A stretch of DNA of 64,000 nucleotides from Paraescarpia echinospica (GCA_020002185.1 CM034538.1:67182211-67246210); one strand, 5' to 3'. Counted from the stretch's first letter, positions 34,929 through 47,812 are shown. The notes: generated from the sequence alone by a model not told the origin. A program made the numbers and translations.

Positions 34929-35983
34929 GTATTGAATATGATAAAACGTTTTAAATTTTATAATTGTTTGAAATGTGTCGTTAACCTCTTGGCATATTGG
35001 CAATATTTTCGTTATAAATGCACATTCGTGATAGTGGTAATGATAGTGGGTGATGCGTGAGACATTTAGCGTCTGCTATATTGCTAATATATAAAGTCGT
35101 ATATAATCTGACTGTTTTGTTTACTTTCTCGCAGGCTAAATATTTAAATGGCGAACAATGTTTTGGGCTTATTAAACACAATTTGGCGGGCATTATACCT
35201 TCAACATAAATGTCCTATACGTAGCCTTCAGAACATTATATAAATTAATATAAAAAGTTAGGAACAGACAACCTTCCTTTATAACAGAGACAGGGTCCAA
35301 TTTGCGTCTGATCATTAGTAACAAAGTTACAAAGGGTGATTTTAAACTCCCCTATTGTCATGGGTCCCCACATTCCCCTAGTTTATCTTCCATTATTGAC
35401 TCGTACACTTTCTCCTTGTGGTCTGTGTAGAAAGTGGAACTATTTAGGAGGTGGGACAAGATTTTGCACAACAATTTTGCCCTGCAACTACTTAGTTTTT
35501 TATTTGTTCCAGGTACAACAAAAGGAACAATTGGAAAGACTGCATTATAAACCTGACAGCTCAGTCGTGTACAGTAACGAGCAATGCCACATATATTGGA
35601 ATCTTAATAGGCCTATGTGATACATGTTAAGCATAATTATGATATCGTACAATATAATAATATATAATTCAGTACGAATTATGAACTTATAATTATTTTA
35701 AAGCTCTCATACCCGTATGTCTAGTCTTTCATATTATTTGGAAAATGATGAATCACCTCAGCAGGCGATTCATTAATAACAAATAATCAATATACATTGT
35801 TGGATTTGTTAACTTGTTCAACTTAAGTTGTTAGGAGGCGATTTATTACGTAACTATGCAACATCAAAACCAAAATAGTTAGGTATTTTACATGAAATAT
35901 GGGGTATCTTTCTGCAAACCTGCAATAATCTGACCGGGGTCTCAATATGCTATAGTAGTATGTAGGTTATCCCCACTCTCGCC
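34929..35983. other. Non-coding DNA
   Basis: A 94-codon plus frame at 35336-35620 is unrecognised. No arrays. Confidence 0.45.
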
Positions 35984-36056
35984 CAATGGTCGAGTCAGTT
36001 TACATCCGGTTTACGATACGAGATGTCAGGGCAATAAGGTTAAAATCCTAACAACG
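35984..36056 (+). mobile_element. Candidate tRNA-derived SINE head
   Basis: caatggtcgagtcagttta (A-box-like) and ggttaaaatcc (B-box-like, 36038-36048) flank atccggtttacgatacga, an anticodon-arm-like segment often seen in tRNA-derived SINEs. The B box is degraded. No cloverleaf was verified and no tail was found. Confidence 0.35.
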
Positions 36057-36615
36057 CACGCAACGTACCATATAACGTCTGACGAATTACTATTTAACAT
36101 CACAAAGCGTGAAGAATGTGTGAACTACAGGTAACATTGTACGTCGATAACCCAAGGAGAATAGATCTGCCGTGTAAGTGTTCGGCACTGCAGGCAACTC
36201 TTGCGCCGACCATCCGCTCAGGGGTCAACGGCCGTGCTATTACTTTCATGTGTTAACTTCACAAACACAAGCTTGTTGCCACAAGTTTAAGACGCTTTCG
36301 CTTCAAATTGGCAGCGATCGCGTCCAAATAGTTGACGACTTAGGTAAGAGCCTTTGTGGTGTTATGCGGTTTTAAAAAGGTATTTTATTACTGGATATGC
36401 CCCATGTTAGTCAATTTGTTAGTCAATTCAACGTGTCATTTCTAGGTGTCCTCGCTACTTCGTCTAGAATTACTCCAAGGCATGTCTAATGAAAAAACAC
36501 GGCAGTAATTCAAATCATTTCTAGACATGACTTAAGCCTTACTATGTAGGCTATCGATTGTACAACGTAACAGACACATCGAATAACAATCACAATAAAT
36601 ATTCCCCTCCTTCTC
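36057..36615. other. Non-coding DNA
   Basis: Moderate GC to about 36370, then AT-rich. Nothing recognised. Confidence 0.45.
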
Positions 36616-36617
36616 CC

Positions 36618-36672
<55 letters not shown>

Positions 36673-36790
36673 CTCTCTCTCCCCCTCCCTCCCTCTCCCT
36701 ATCTCCCTCCCTCTCTCTCCCTCTCCTTATCTCCCTCCCTCCCTCTCACTTTCTCTCTCTCCCGCTCTCTCCCCCTTTCTCCCTCCCCAT
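36618..36790. repeat. CT/CCCT homopyrimidine microsatellite
   Basis: (CT)n, a short TA interruption (36660-36671), then CT and CCCT units. Open frames on both strands are artefacts. Confidence 0.95.
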
Positions 36791-37528
36791 TGGTTAGACA
36801 ATATAATGTTCTACGGATACTAAATCTTGGACTCTCAGGTTGGCACCTTAATGGACGTTCAACAGTATATCGCACATGAAATAATCGCCAGCTTACAACC
36901 CACGTCATTGTGCATTAGATAATGATGGAAGACGACGACTGACTGGCTCATTATATAAGTATTGCCCATTACGGTCGTTAAATAGTCCACAATCGTCACA
37001 ATAATTGTTTCCATCATAGCATTGTCTAAAAATAATGGCCATTACAGTTGTGTTGAACGTCCAACACTTATTAATCTAGTCACCTTCTCCCTATCAAGAT
37101 TGAACTATTTTAAGCATTGTTCTTACTGAGCACCTCTGACAGTTATTATGCTACCCTAATCATAGTTATGATCCATCGGTATTAAACCCCAACGTATGAA
37201 ATTATTGCAGGGCATTTAGTATTTGCCCGTAAAGTATAAACATGTATTAAAATTGCATTGTGAATTATACTTCCATTTTAACTGTTTTAAGAAATTGTAT
37301 GTACAACATGTACAATAGTGACTTATTTATGAACACTTGCTACCATATTATGTTACTTTGGCATTTGATTAGTTATTCCATAAATTATGCTTTTGCAAAA
37401 TTAATAGTCGCCAGATCTGGCTACCGGAGTATTAAACGTGTGGTACGTTTCGTCTTTTGCGCCGTGTATCTTAAAATTGTATATTATGTGAACAAAGATT
37501 GATCTAGATTTGAGGAACATCGTATATA
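36791..37528. other. Non-coding DNA
   Basis: AT-rich. An 80-codon plus frame at 37260-37502 looks like chance. Confidence 0.45.
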
Positions 37529-38035
37529 ATGTATGGGGCCTGTTGGTTCACTGGAAATTTGTATTTAAAAGATGGACGATCTCAGAATGCAACTCTCAAT
37601 TTCACAGCCTCACCGTCCATTTATCCTGAAGCCGGATGTAACACATCTAGACAGTTAAATAGTTCTTTCTACCAAGTTACTGGGTATAACACCGTAACGT
37701 TACAATTATGTCTAAACAGTATCACGATCTTAATTAAATGTCATGCTAATAACAAATATCAGTTTAAAACACGCCACGAAGAGCATGACTATCTTAGCCT
37801 CAACAAATTATCACGACATATAATTGTATCCCAGTTTTCACGGCGAATTCCTTTTGAGCATGTGCGGCAAAAACCAGCTGATGTAGATAACCATTCGGAA
37901 TCATTTTGGATCTCACGGATTATGTTGTTACCACCCAGGATTGGCAGATTATATTGTGAAGCTACACATCATACTGAACGTTTTGTAAATAGCTGTTTGA
38001 AATTGTCCGTGTACGTGTCAATACCTACTGGCTAA
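37529..38035 (+). CDS. Unassigned 168-codon ORF
   Basis: The longest open frame in the window that is not explained by a repeat, LINE or homeobox exon. The amino-terminal third has several N-x-S/T sequons (NATLNFTA, CNTSRQLNSSF), and there is no clear hydrophobic signal or transmembrane segment. I recognise no family. At this AT content a chance frame of this length is uncommon but possible across both strands. It sits just upstream of a promoter-like motif cluster. Low confidence that it is translated. Confidence 0.2.
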   Translation: MYGACWFTGNLYLKDGRSQNATLNFTASPSIYPEAGCNTSRQLNSSFYQVTGYNTVTLQLCLNSITILIKCHANNKYQFKTRHEEHDYLSLNKLSRHIIVSQFSRRIPFEHVRQKPADVDNHSESFWISRIMLLPPRIGRLYCEATHHTERFVNSCLKLSVYVSIPTG

Positions 38036-38058
38036 AGATGATTTTAATTACGTGAGTT

Positions 38059-38100
38059 AAAAATGGCGGCCGTTTCGCGCCAAAACGATGACGTAACACG
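38059..38100 (+). promoter_or_regulatory. YY1/E2F/CRE-like promoter motif cluster
   Basis: Within about 40 bases lie aaaatggcggc (YY1-like, 38060-38070), tttcgcgccaaa (a perfect match to the palindromic E2F consensus TTTSGCGCSAAA, 38073-38084) and tgacgtaa (CRE/ATF-like, 38089-38096). Such tight clusters are characteristic of CpG-type housekeeping promoters. No downstream exon was recognised, so the target gene is unknown. Confidence 0.4.
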
Positions 38101-40287
38101 CCGGATATCGATTTTTGCTGCCGACATTTTGCGCAGACTCGCCCGTCCAGTGTACAAAAAAGTACAATGTGTTTTATAAATCAAGTCCGTAATTAGATCT
38201 GCTCTTCACAAGTTTGTAGCTTGCTTGACTTACTTGACTTACTTGAAATTACGAAGTTTTCAGGGACCACCGCATTTAACTACGTTCTCAAGATGAGACA
38301 ATTGCATCACAAACATTCACGGATCCGGCGTTACTATTGGCTCGCACAAGTAACATAGACTTGGCGATAACATCGGTAACTGGCCTTTTTATAAACGATT
38401 CTGTGAAAAGGAAGGTATCGTGTTTTATTGTGTTGATGTTCAAACTTGTTTTTATGACACGTGGGCTTCCTACCGGGCGTGCTTGGTGGAAACAACTTTG
38501 TCGTGTAATTAATAAGACCACCAAGCGATTTTCAGTGGTTAACTGAAAAACTGGTTTTTGATATTGCAACACTGTTTTAATTAAGATATGAAACGTAAAG
38601 GTTTTATTACATAAATGAAGAACTTGTTACTATACGGCATTAACAGACCGTCAATATAATCATTCATATTTAAAGGGTGAGGGTTAAAGCAAATTTACAA
38701 ATTACAAATCATCAACATGTTTGTATCAATATCATTTTTAAACATTAGTAAATATATGTTGTATGTTTAAAACACCACGTATTCAATAACTTTCTACACG
38801 TTATACCTTCCTTTAGTTATTTTTCCCGCAATCGACTTGCTCCAGCGATGCGAGCTATCAGTACACACGCCGTCTTTAACTACATACCTCCCCTCCCCTC
38901 CCCTCGTCGACCCGCGAAACAATAGTTTTTCAAGGGTCACCAATGGACCGTTTTCGACGATAAGACCTGAAAAAAACGGGATGATGTCATAGTCAAGAAG
39001 TGGGCGTGTGGCCGTGTGTAAATACAGTATTTTAGCGTATCGTTGACATAATTCCCAAGAAAGAGATAATTTGCGACAAGGTGCCTCTATTTTGTCAGTC
39101 GGCCGCGATGTATCAATGTGTAATCATCGAGTTATCTGCGCACAAATACGTACATCCGGGTAGTTGCCCCTGGTGTGACCCCAGCATGCCGGGCTTTGTG
39201 TGTGTGACGACCTGCGCTATTTTTACCCGTTATCAGATGCGTCTCCTTGGTGTCGGTTTCTCGCAGGCGCTTTCAGAAGACTCCAAACGAGTTGACCCGA
39301 TGATTATCCGCTGGCATTCTTCCCGATATTTTTGGCGTCACCACAAAAAATATCTTTGAGGGAATCGCCGCTCGAAACAGGAATCAGTCCGTATCTAATT
39401 CCCGTCCTCCTGTGAACCGACACGTCTCCAGCGGGAGTCACTATCTATACAGTTGTCAATACGCCAACTTCGCATCATTGTAATAGCATCACCTCCCTGC
39501 TGCCGGGGTCCGCTCATCTCTGCTTATGTTCATTCGCTCCCTTGGATCATTGTTCTCTTATCTACCAATTAGCGATGTACTAAAACAAATAATTGTCAGT
39601 TATATTTTCTCACGTTTTTGCGATATGCTGTGCTTTTCAAGAAGCCACCGTGTGGGGATGTAAGACATAGACAGGTTTGACGTGCTCATAAAATTCCTGT
39701 TCTGAACGCGGACGTGCGAATGTAGGCAACCTCCCAAATGTCCCGTCGGTCAACGGAGACGATCCTAGCGCATCCGCTGGTCGTCTCCCAACACGAAGAC
39801 TTTCCATGAATTGGACATTGCGTCTCACCAACTTCCGGATGTATGTGGTTACCTTCGTGTACAAAACAATGCTAAAGATAGCATTGGGATATCTTAATAT
39901 AAATTTGTTGTATTTTTAGATTGTTCGGTTTCAAGCGCGTAACGCTTCGACGGGCGGAGACTGATAAATTGCCGGACGCTACCGATTCGTATCGGTATTT
40001 ATCATCAGTCGTGATTTGTTTGTGCCGAGAAGCCTTTGTTGTATAACGGCGTAATCTATGACGGTCGCGTCGGTTGGGTAATTGGCCAGTTGTTTGGTAG
40101 GCGTGTGTACGTTTCTCATTCTCATACGCAACAATGATAAACTTTTGTTTCTACGTGACGCTCCTTGTTATTGTGAAAGTGCCATTACCCTAATTCGGGA
40201 GCGTTGCCCCCCCCCCAGTATTGCTCATATCGGTCGTGTAATGTAGGCCTAATCAGCTATCGGAATTGAGCTGAGTCACGGACAAGA
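38101..40287. other. Mostly unique non-coding DNA
   Basis: GC-richer patches at about 39000-39460. Unassigned frames of 92 codons (39081-39359 plus) and 94 codons (38288-38572 minus). A poly-C run lies near 40207-40216. No recognised exon or element. Confidence 0.45.
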
Positions 40288-40290
40288 CAA

Positions 40291-40327
<37 letters not shown>
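40288..40327. repeat. TA microsatellite
   Basis: (TA)n run of about 32 bp preceded by atatgta. Confidence 0.95.
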
Positions 40328-40330
<3 letters not shown>

Positions 40331-40998
40331 ACGCAGTGATATCTTTGTCACGCTGCATAAAACAAAAGGAAGATCCCATCGAAAAAGGAAAATTTCACAA
40401 TTTAATGATACTCTTCGTGGTGTGTGATTATTAATTTAAATTATTTAAACAACCGATAAGCCTCTCCCAACCCACTAAAACGTCCGTGCTAGGTTGTGTT
40501 TTTTAGAATTTTTATTAGACCTACTGTTGTGTTATGACACCGCTTGTGTCGAGTTTGAATGTAATCCGTTCTGCGTTTTCGAGTAACGCGTACGAGAAAG
40601 AGAGAAGACATTGTACAAAATCAATAGCAGAGCAGAGCCAACGCGAAGTGCTGTTCACCCGTTGACTCTTGTGGCAGCATTCTGCAGTGCAACCGTCGCC
40701 ATTACGTAACGCGACGTCGTAAGCCGTATCTGTGACTGCGTAGGCGGATGTGCTTTGATCACAAATCTCGTTTACAGAAAGGTCAGAATGTCACTACCGA
40801 CTCTCGCCTCTAGTTTCTGTCTACAGTGCCAGCTCTGTGTCAAGCCCTAACTAATTGACACACATAAAAACATTTAGTTTGTATATCGCTAGCCGCTATG
40901 CTTAACTGAAAACAATATTTTTAATGTTGCATAGGTGTTGGATCGTGGTGAATATTGGGGGACTGGGGCTCTCCCTACCCCCCAACAGCACCCTTCTT
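40328..40998. other. Non-coding DNA
   Basis: Nothing recognised. CpG-richer around 40620-40760. Confidence 0.45.
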
Positions 40999-41105
40999 GA
41001 CGCACACCAAAATCCTCCTATTTTGAGGCACACCAAAAACCTCCAACTGCACACCCTTGACAAAATATTGGGGGTTAAACATATATCCAGCCCTCCTCCC
41101 AAAGA
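40999..41105. repeat. Dispersed repeat, copy 2
   Basis: Same orientation as copy 1 at 34800-34928, sharing caccaaaaacctccaactgc and aaatattggg. An overlapping 92-codon plus frame is not conserved in the other copy, which argues against coding. Confidence 0.7.
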
Positions 41106-42655
41106 AACAACCAATCCCCTCCCCGGTTCATATGTGTTGGACTTCGATGTCAGTGAAGTAATACGCTCTATGATTCGTCGATATCTACGGTTTGCAGTTT
41201 GATGTGGGTATGAAATATTATTTTAGTAAAAGACACATGTGTTGTGTATTTCGATTCAAAACATTGAAGCAAGCGACAATTAAGAGAGGTCTAGGTCTGC
41301 CGAAACTGTTTAAGGAGGCGGTACAATAGTGACGTACTCGAAGCACTCGCCTAACCTTTGGCAAACTGTTCTTTATACGACCTGTTGCGCCACTTTTGTA
41401 AGCAAGCATGGTAATCTAATGGGTGACTGACTAAACAGGGCCCCCCTCTTCATTCCCCCACAGATCACAGATAGTCTGTTGAATCGTTGCGACGTTTCCC
41501 ATAGGTTGGAGCAGCAATTAGGACAAAGTTCAGTTTGACATTTGTGCGGGTGCACCCAGCCATCAACTAGATGATATCGATGTCATCACGACAACAATAT
41601 CACCGTTCACGAAGATGACGCAACACCCAGTGGGACGTTTCTACGTGCTATTTATACATTCTTCCCACATACATGTGTAGGTTTGAAAATTATATTTCCA
41701 CACAACAAACCGTTTTTAAAAAGCACAAATGTTAATGTATTTAATCTCAATATCTGCCAGCAATTTGTTACAAACCACAGACAGAACGAGATAGAGTAAG
41801 AAAGTTGCTTACGGGGATGGTAACAATTTGGTGCGGTTGAGCTAACAGGAAAGTCGCTGTCGTAACTGGAACAGCCATTAGAGTAGTCACCGTCGTTTTG
41901 ATTAAGAAACCCTCATTAATTGTGGTATTTATAGCACCAGACAAGTCAAACTATTTTATTGCAACAATACTGTGACAAAATTAACTTCTAAAGTGCACAG
42001 TAGTTGTATATATAATTTCCAAAAATGGAAGGTCGTACTAATATTATTTCTTTTGTTGACAGCTCGAATACGGCGCATAATGACATTTAAAAGACTGGCA
42101 ACATTGAAGATTCGTCAGTGTATTTAAATATATTGACATACCGTGTATTCTACATGCCTTTATCATATTGTTTGTCTACTATGACATGCTACGTTTAATA
42201 TAATGCCAAGTCAACGCATGCCAAATTTATTTTTTATGTTACGTTACTTCTTCCAGCGCTTCTGACGTCATTCGGATACCAATGACCACAACTAACAAGT
42301 GGAAGAAGAAACAGACAAGCAGTTATTTTTTGCATTTTATTGCCCTGACATAAAGCCAGGGCTAGAAATATTTGCTTGTAGACTCACTGTAAAGTTCATC
42401 TCATTAATCAATCTATCAATTAATTGCAATGCGACTAGGTTTGGTGGAAAAAAGTAGCAATTTACGTGGCAATAGACAGATAGACATACATTTATCAGCG
42501 TGTAAGTTGGTACTCGATTCCTTCATAGCTGCAAGCATAGGTACAAAATGTCCTCTGGTTTCAGGTCCACCTCAATGCTTTCCATAACGATTATGAGCTC
42601 CTGTTCTATCTATATTTCTCTCTCTGACGCCACCGACTTCTCAATGCCATATCGT
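41106..42655. other. Non-coding DNA
   Basis: Unique-looking. No gene, array or element end recognised. Confidence 0.45.
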
Positions 42656-42659
42656 TTGA

Positions 42660-43215
42660 GAGCTGAATATAATAATATATTTTATTTAATATAGCGCCAG
42701 ATCCAATTATAAATTGTTCGTGGCGCTTTACAACATGTAGAACCCAGATAGAGGTATTAATGATGGCTAAATAAGCATGCATTTTCTAAAAGAAAATTTA
42801 AATATTAGTAAAATACGAATAAATACAGTAATTAAATAAATATATTAAAATAATGATCATAGCTACAGTTCTATGTAGAAATAAGACATTGTCAATTCAT
42901 TTAACTGAACTAATGTACATGTAAGTATAAAATAAATATATAAATAGGTTAATTAATACATAAGAGATATAAAACAAATCAATGCAGAGAGTAAACTATG
43001 CCACATTGGACAAGAACGAGAGTCTAAAAAAATGAGTCTTTAAGCGTGCCTTGAAAGTAGAGAGACAATCAGACGTGATCACTTTGGAACAAGACCCACG
43101 TAACATGGCAAGACCAAGATGGTGTTGGAAATGGAAATGATCCAAAAAACAGTTATTTGATAGAAAGCTGAAACCAGGATTTGGTGAAAGGATTGATGAA
43201 TTATGTTTATGTTTG
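42660..43215. repeat. Probable interspersed element of unknown class
   Basis: Begins with tttaatatagcgccagatcc and gttcgtggcgctttacaac, and ends with a block containing tgagtctttaagcgtgcctt and agaccaagatggtg. In style these resemble interspersed repeats common in marine invertebrate genomes (recalled, not searched). It abuts the CR1-like LINE. Boundaries are uncertain. Confidence 0.35.
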
Positions 43216-43280
43216 TAGGGAGAAGATGAGTTTGTTTAAATGCAAGGAGTATAGTAAACAAAAGAAATGAACTAAACATT

Positions 43281-43943
43281 ATGGTAGAAGATTTTGACCC
43301 TCACATAATAGGTATAACCGAATCGTGGGCAACCACCGATATATCAGATGCCGAATTGGGACTGACAGGATATGTAATGTTTAGGAAAGATAGAATAGGA
43401 AGAAGGGGAGGTGGAGTTATTTTATATATTAAAGAATCTACCCAGGCTTATGAAATAACATTAGACAGAGAAGCAGATTGCGAAGAAGCTGTTTGGTGTA
43501 ACATAGTTACAGGAAACTCAACATTAACGGTTGGATTAGTTTATCGAAGTCCAAACATAAGCATAGAAGAGAATGAAAAAATACAAAACGCTGTAAGGGA
43601 AGTGAGCAAACGGGACTGTGTTATTATGGGGGATTTTAACCATGGGCATATAAAATGGAAATCTCTACAGAGTATGGGTAGTGAGGACCACAAGTTTTTA
43701 GTTTTAGTACAAGATAGTTTCCTTTCTCAACATGTGCTAGAACCAACCAGGGGAGAGAATGTGTTAAACATAGTTTTGTCCTCACAGAATGAATTAGTTG
43801 ACAATGTCAGGATATGTGAGCCACTGGGGAATAGTGATCACAACCAGATACATTTTATCATCAAAGTAAAATCAGAAAGGAAAAGTAAAAAGCAGTACAG
43901 GAGAAATTTCCACAAAGGAAAATATAAGGAAATATTTAGATAG
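43281..43943 (+). pseudogene. LINE endonuclease domain, part of ORF2
   Basis: A 220-codon open frame for an exonuclease-endonuclease-phosphatase fold nuclease that nicks target DNA to prime reverse transcription. Glu in ITESW, Asp/Asn in GDFNH and SDH near the end are the conserved catalytic positions. Homology begins upstream of this ATG, at 43236, after an in-frame TGA at 43227, so the ATG is probably internal. Frameshifted from the RT. Confidence 0.9.
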
Positions 43944-44386
43944 ACTGGAATAACACACTGAATAATAAGACAGCAACAGAATGCTGGAATATCTTAAAGA
44001 GTGAAATTGAATGCATCATCGTCAACTTTGTTCCCTTAAAAAAACACGGGAAACAGTCCAAAAAGAAACACTTATCGAAAGAAGCCATTATAAAAATTAA
44101 GTATAAACAAATGATGTGGAAGTCATATAGACGTATTGGAAATGACGAAGACTACAACATTTATAAAGAAGCACTAAACCAAGCTATAGCTGAAATTAGA
44201 AATTCAAAGATAAGCTATGAACATTAATTAGCTTGTAATATAAAACATGACAGCAAGAGTTTGTATGCGTATATTCGAAGCAAACAGAACGTTCAGGATA
44301 AGGTCGGTCCTCTAGAAGATAGTGCTGGAAATATAATATCATAAGGATTCTTAATGGCAGAAGACCTGAATGAGTAGTTTAGTCCA

Positions 44387-45265
44387 GTGTTTACAAGAGA
44401 AGACACTAGTTCACTGCCAGTACCAGAGGCTAAGTTCAAGGGGGCAGAATCAGATTATTTAAGACAGTTAATTGTAACCCCAGAAATGGTAGCTAAGAAA
44501 ATTAGGGCTATGAAGGATAATAAATCACCTGGAGTGGATGGTATTCCACCCAAACTACTATTGGAAATTGTAGAACAAATTAGCATACCGCTTGCAACAG
44601 TTTTCAACTTGTCATTAGAAGAGGGAGTGGTTCCTTTAGAATGGAAAGAAGCAAACATTATACCGTTATTTAAAAAAGGTTCGAGAAACAAGTCGAATAA
44701 TTATAGACCAGTTAGTTTAACATCGGTGATTTGTAAATTATTAGAAAGACTAATTAAAGATCACATGGATTTTCTTGTTAAACATAACTTGATAAACCCA
44801 TCTCAACATGGGTTTCTAAAAGCGAGGTCATGCTTAACAAATATGTTATGTTTTTTGGAAGATATCACTAAGTGGGTAGATGATGGATCACCAGTAAATA
44901 TCATCTACTTAGATTTTCAAAAAGCTTTCGACAAAGTGCCATATCAAAGATTACTGCTTAAACTAAAGGCCCATGGCATAGGAAATGGTATAATTAACTG
45001 GATAGAAAAATGGCTGAGTGACAGAAGACAACAGGTAGTTGTTGATGGGGAGGCTTCAAACTGGAAATCAGTTTTGAGTGGGGTTCCACAGGGATCAGTA
45101 CTGGGACCTATATTAATATATATAAACGATTTGGACGATGATATAGCTAGCAAGGTGTTGAAATTTGCAGATGATACAAAAGTGTTTAGAAGGATTAAAA
45201 GTGATGGAGATAGACAGCATTTACAAGATGATCTTGACAGGTTGATCAAATGGTCTGAAAAGTGA
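44387..45265 (+). pseudogene. LINE reverse transcriptase domain, part of ORF2
   Basis: A 292-codon uninterrupted segment covering RT fingers and palm through the motif after FADDTKVF, ending at a TGA where the family has Trp (WSEK-stop-QMLF). The flanking same-frame segments 45269-45514 and 45587-45781 are the thumb and carboxy-terminal region. The ORF is broken only by point stops, which suggests a moderately recent insertion. Confidence 0.92.
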
Positions 45266-46070
45266 CAAATGTTGTTCAATTTTGGGAAATGTAAATGCCT
45301 TCACACAGGACATGGGAACGAATATGTAGAATATACAATGGGGGGAACTGTACTAAGTCCTACTGTAAAAGAAAAAGACTTAGAGCTGACAATTAGTGCT
45401 GACATGAAGGTTTCAGAGCAGTGTGGAATTGCAGCTTCAAAAGGAAATCAAATCCTTGGATTGATTAGGCGAAATATAGCACATAAAGAAAAAGAACTAA
45501 TAATACCGCTGTAAAAAACAATAGTTAGGCCTCATTTAGAATAGTGTATACAAGCGTGGAGGCCATACCGCAAGAAGGACATAGATATGCTAGAAAGAGT
45601 ACAGAGGAGAGCGACTAAAATGATACAAAAACTGAGGGATCTCAGTTATGAAAAACGCTTAAGAGAATGTGGTTTATCAACACTAGAAACCAGGAGTTTG
45701 AGAGGAGATCAGATAGAAGTGTTTAAAATACTGAATGGTTATGAAAATATTGATAGAAATAAGTTTTTTTCAATTAAGTAAGATAGAAAGACTAGAGGAC
45801 ATGAAGTTACATTAGTAAAGAAGCAGTGTAGATTAGACGTAACAAAGTTCTCATTTTCACAAAGGACTGTGAATGAATGGAACAAATTATCTGATGATTG
45901 TGTGGGTGCTAGTAGTGTGAATATGTTTAAAAATAAAATCTACACATACTTCAGAAGGGCTGGATATATGTAGATAAAAGGGTTGGACTCTCGATAAGCC
46001 AAAGGGCTTCCTTGTCCACCTGCCATCTAGAGTTAATTCTCTGGATGGCAATATTGTTAAATCTTGTTAA

Positions 46071-47742
46071 AACCACTGGTTTTCTCTAAACATCAGTGAA
46101 ATGGTGCATTGTGGTAAATATTCGGTCTACAGCAGCGGTGCTTCAAACGAGCATGGCCACTATGCATGGCCAGGTGGAATAAGGTGATACGTGCTTCTGA
46201 GTTGACCATGGAAAATTACTTCATCCCATTCTTATTATACCTCAAGGAATCAATTCGCCTGCAACATATATATTTAACGCGGCTGAACAATTAAATAAGC
46301 ATGCCCTGTGTCGTATGACGTCACGAATATCACCTAGGCTCGATCAACATTATTACCACAAAGGCTCGATCGCTTTGTCCCTTGTTTAAATTCCTCTTCA
46401 TTAAACGGTTGGCAGAATTCAATGAATGGGAGACAGAAATCCGTTATGGTATGACCGTTTATAATCGTGGTAAGTTGGAATATTTGAGTCTATGCCAGCG
46501 ACAGGTATTGCGGTCATACGCGTTGTGTTACTTTACTGTACTATAAATAACGATGTTTGTTTATTTCCCTAAAAGTCGAAGTATTCCAGATGTAATATAT
46601 AACATGCAGACGGTAAGCCTACATAGCTTCTGAATCCCCAGGATGAGTATCGATAGAGCGAAGACCTTTCTAGTAATTTCACTCCGGGATGGGTGTCAGC
46701 AGATATAATTAAGATCGTTTGAGCAGTTCTACAGCAGTTAAACAAGTGTGGTTGATCCGTACAGCTTCTTTGATGTTAATTGTGTTTGCTGTGCCATAGT
46801 TTGGAACCGTCTGTGTTCGACTGCAGCACAGTTGTTTAACCGCAGTGCTCTATGGCATACAATATGGAAACATCCTTGTAAACCGCAGCCATTGTTACCA
46901 ACGCTCGCCGTGGTCTTGCTCGTTCCTTTACAATCGTCGATTCGACAGGTTCAATGGAAACATTTAGTTGATTAATTGTTGTACTAACAGAGAAGTGCTA
47001 TTTATATGGACAATGAGCGTTTAAATGCTCTCAATCCGTTCCATTGGCTGACTGTACTAAGGAGACAACTGCAATTTGCTGGGCCAATAAAACAACATCC
47101 TGGTGTTTTGGAAACCCCGTGGGTCGGGTGGGCGAGTAAGGGACTAAAAACTCTGACGAACCCAAATCTGCCCCCAGAGGTGTAGGCCTTGAGCCAACAC
47201 CAAACATCCTCTATCTACTGGGTTTGTATTCTGGTGAATACATTCAAGCAATCGCATGCATCCTACCAATATCATGGACAGAATGGGTTACGCATGGCGT
47301 GTATAAGATAAACGAATAAGTGAAAAAAGGCTTGTGAAGCAACTATAAAACAAACTATGCGTTGATGGTCAAATTTAAATTCAGTGTTTTGTTGTGTCAT
47401 ATTTAGGTTAAGAATTCCCATACTTTTTATGAGCGCTTTCTGGTTTGAACACCGTGCATAGAAGAGGAATTCCTGAAAGCATGTTGGTGGACAGTCAAGC
47501 AATCACTTTCACAATCAGTGAAACTGAAAGTATACGTCGGTCTCATTGATGTAGCAACGATGCAAACAAAGATACATTTAATATTGGTATTTATTTATTT
47601 GTAAGAATTATCAGTGTAGAGTAATTCTACATATTAAACTTAGCTATATCAAATGTCATACAATTTCTGAGCACGCACGTGGATGCATGCATGCCCATAC
47701 GCGCGCATCCTCGCACATAATCGTGCACGCATAGATATGGAC
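46071..47742. other. Non-coding DNA
   Basis: Unique-looking sequence. Frames of 75-76 codons (46748-46975 plus, 47272-47502 minus) are unrecognised. Confidence 0.45.
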
Positions 47743-47812
47743 TCTCTCTCTCTCTCTCGCACGCACGCACACACACACACACACACACACGCACACACAC
47801 ACACACACACAA
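47743..47812. repeat. CT then CA microsatellite
   Basis: (CT)n, gcacgcacgca and (CA)n in succession. Confidence 0.95.

Larger units (their letters stand above)
43230..46070 (+). mobile_element. CR1-like LINE, near-complete ORF2, inactivated
   Basis: Non-LTR retrotransposon encoding an apurinic endonuclease and reverse transcriptase. Endonuclease: LNARSIVNKRNEL at 43236, ITESW, MGDFNHGHIKW and SDHNQI (to 43943). A frameshift near 43940 moves to the second frame, which continues to the end. RT: SPGVDGIPPKLL, NYRPVSLTSVICKLLERLI, QHGFLKARSCLTN, IIYLDFQKAFDKV (motif A), GVPQGSVLGPI (B) and FADDTKVF (C), so the catalytic aspartates remain. GPIL-IYINDL lacks two residues usual in the family. In-frame stops begin at 44225, 44342, 44375, 45263, 45512, 45542 and 45779. 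ORF2 ends at 45971-45973. The 3' UTR ends in cttgttaaa tandem units at about 46070. The 5' end and ORF1 are missing. Confidence 0.93.
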
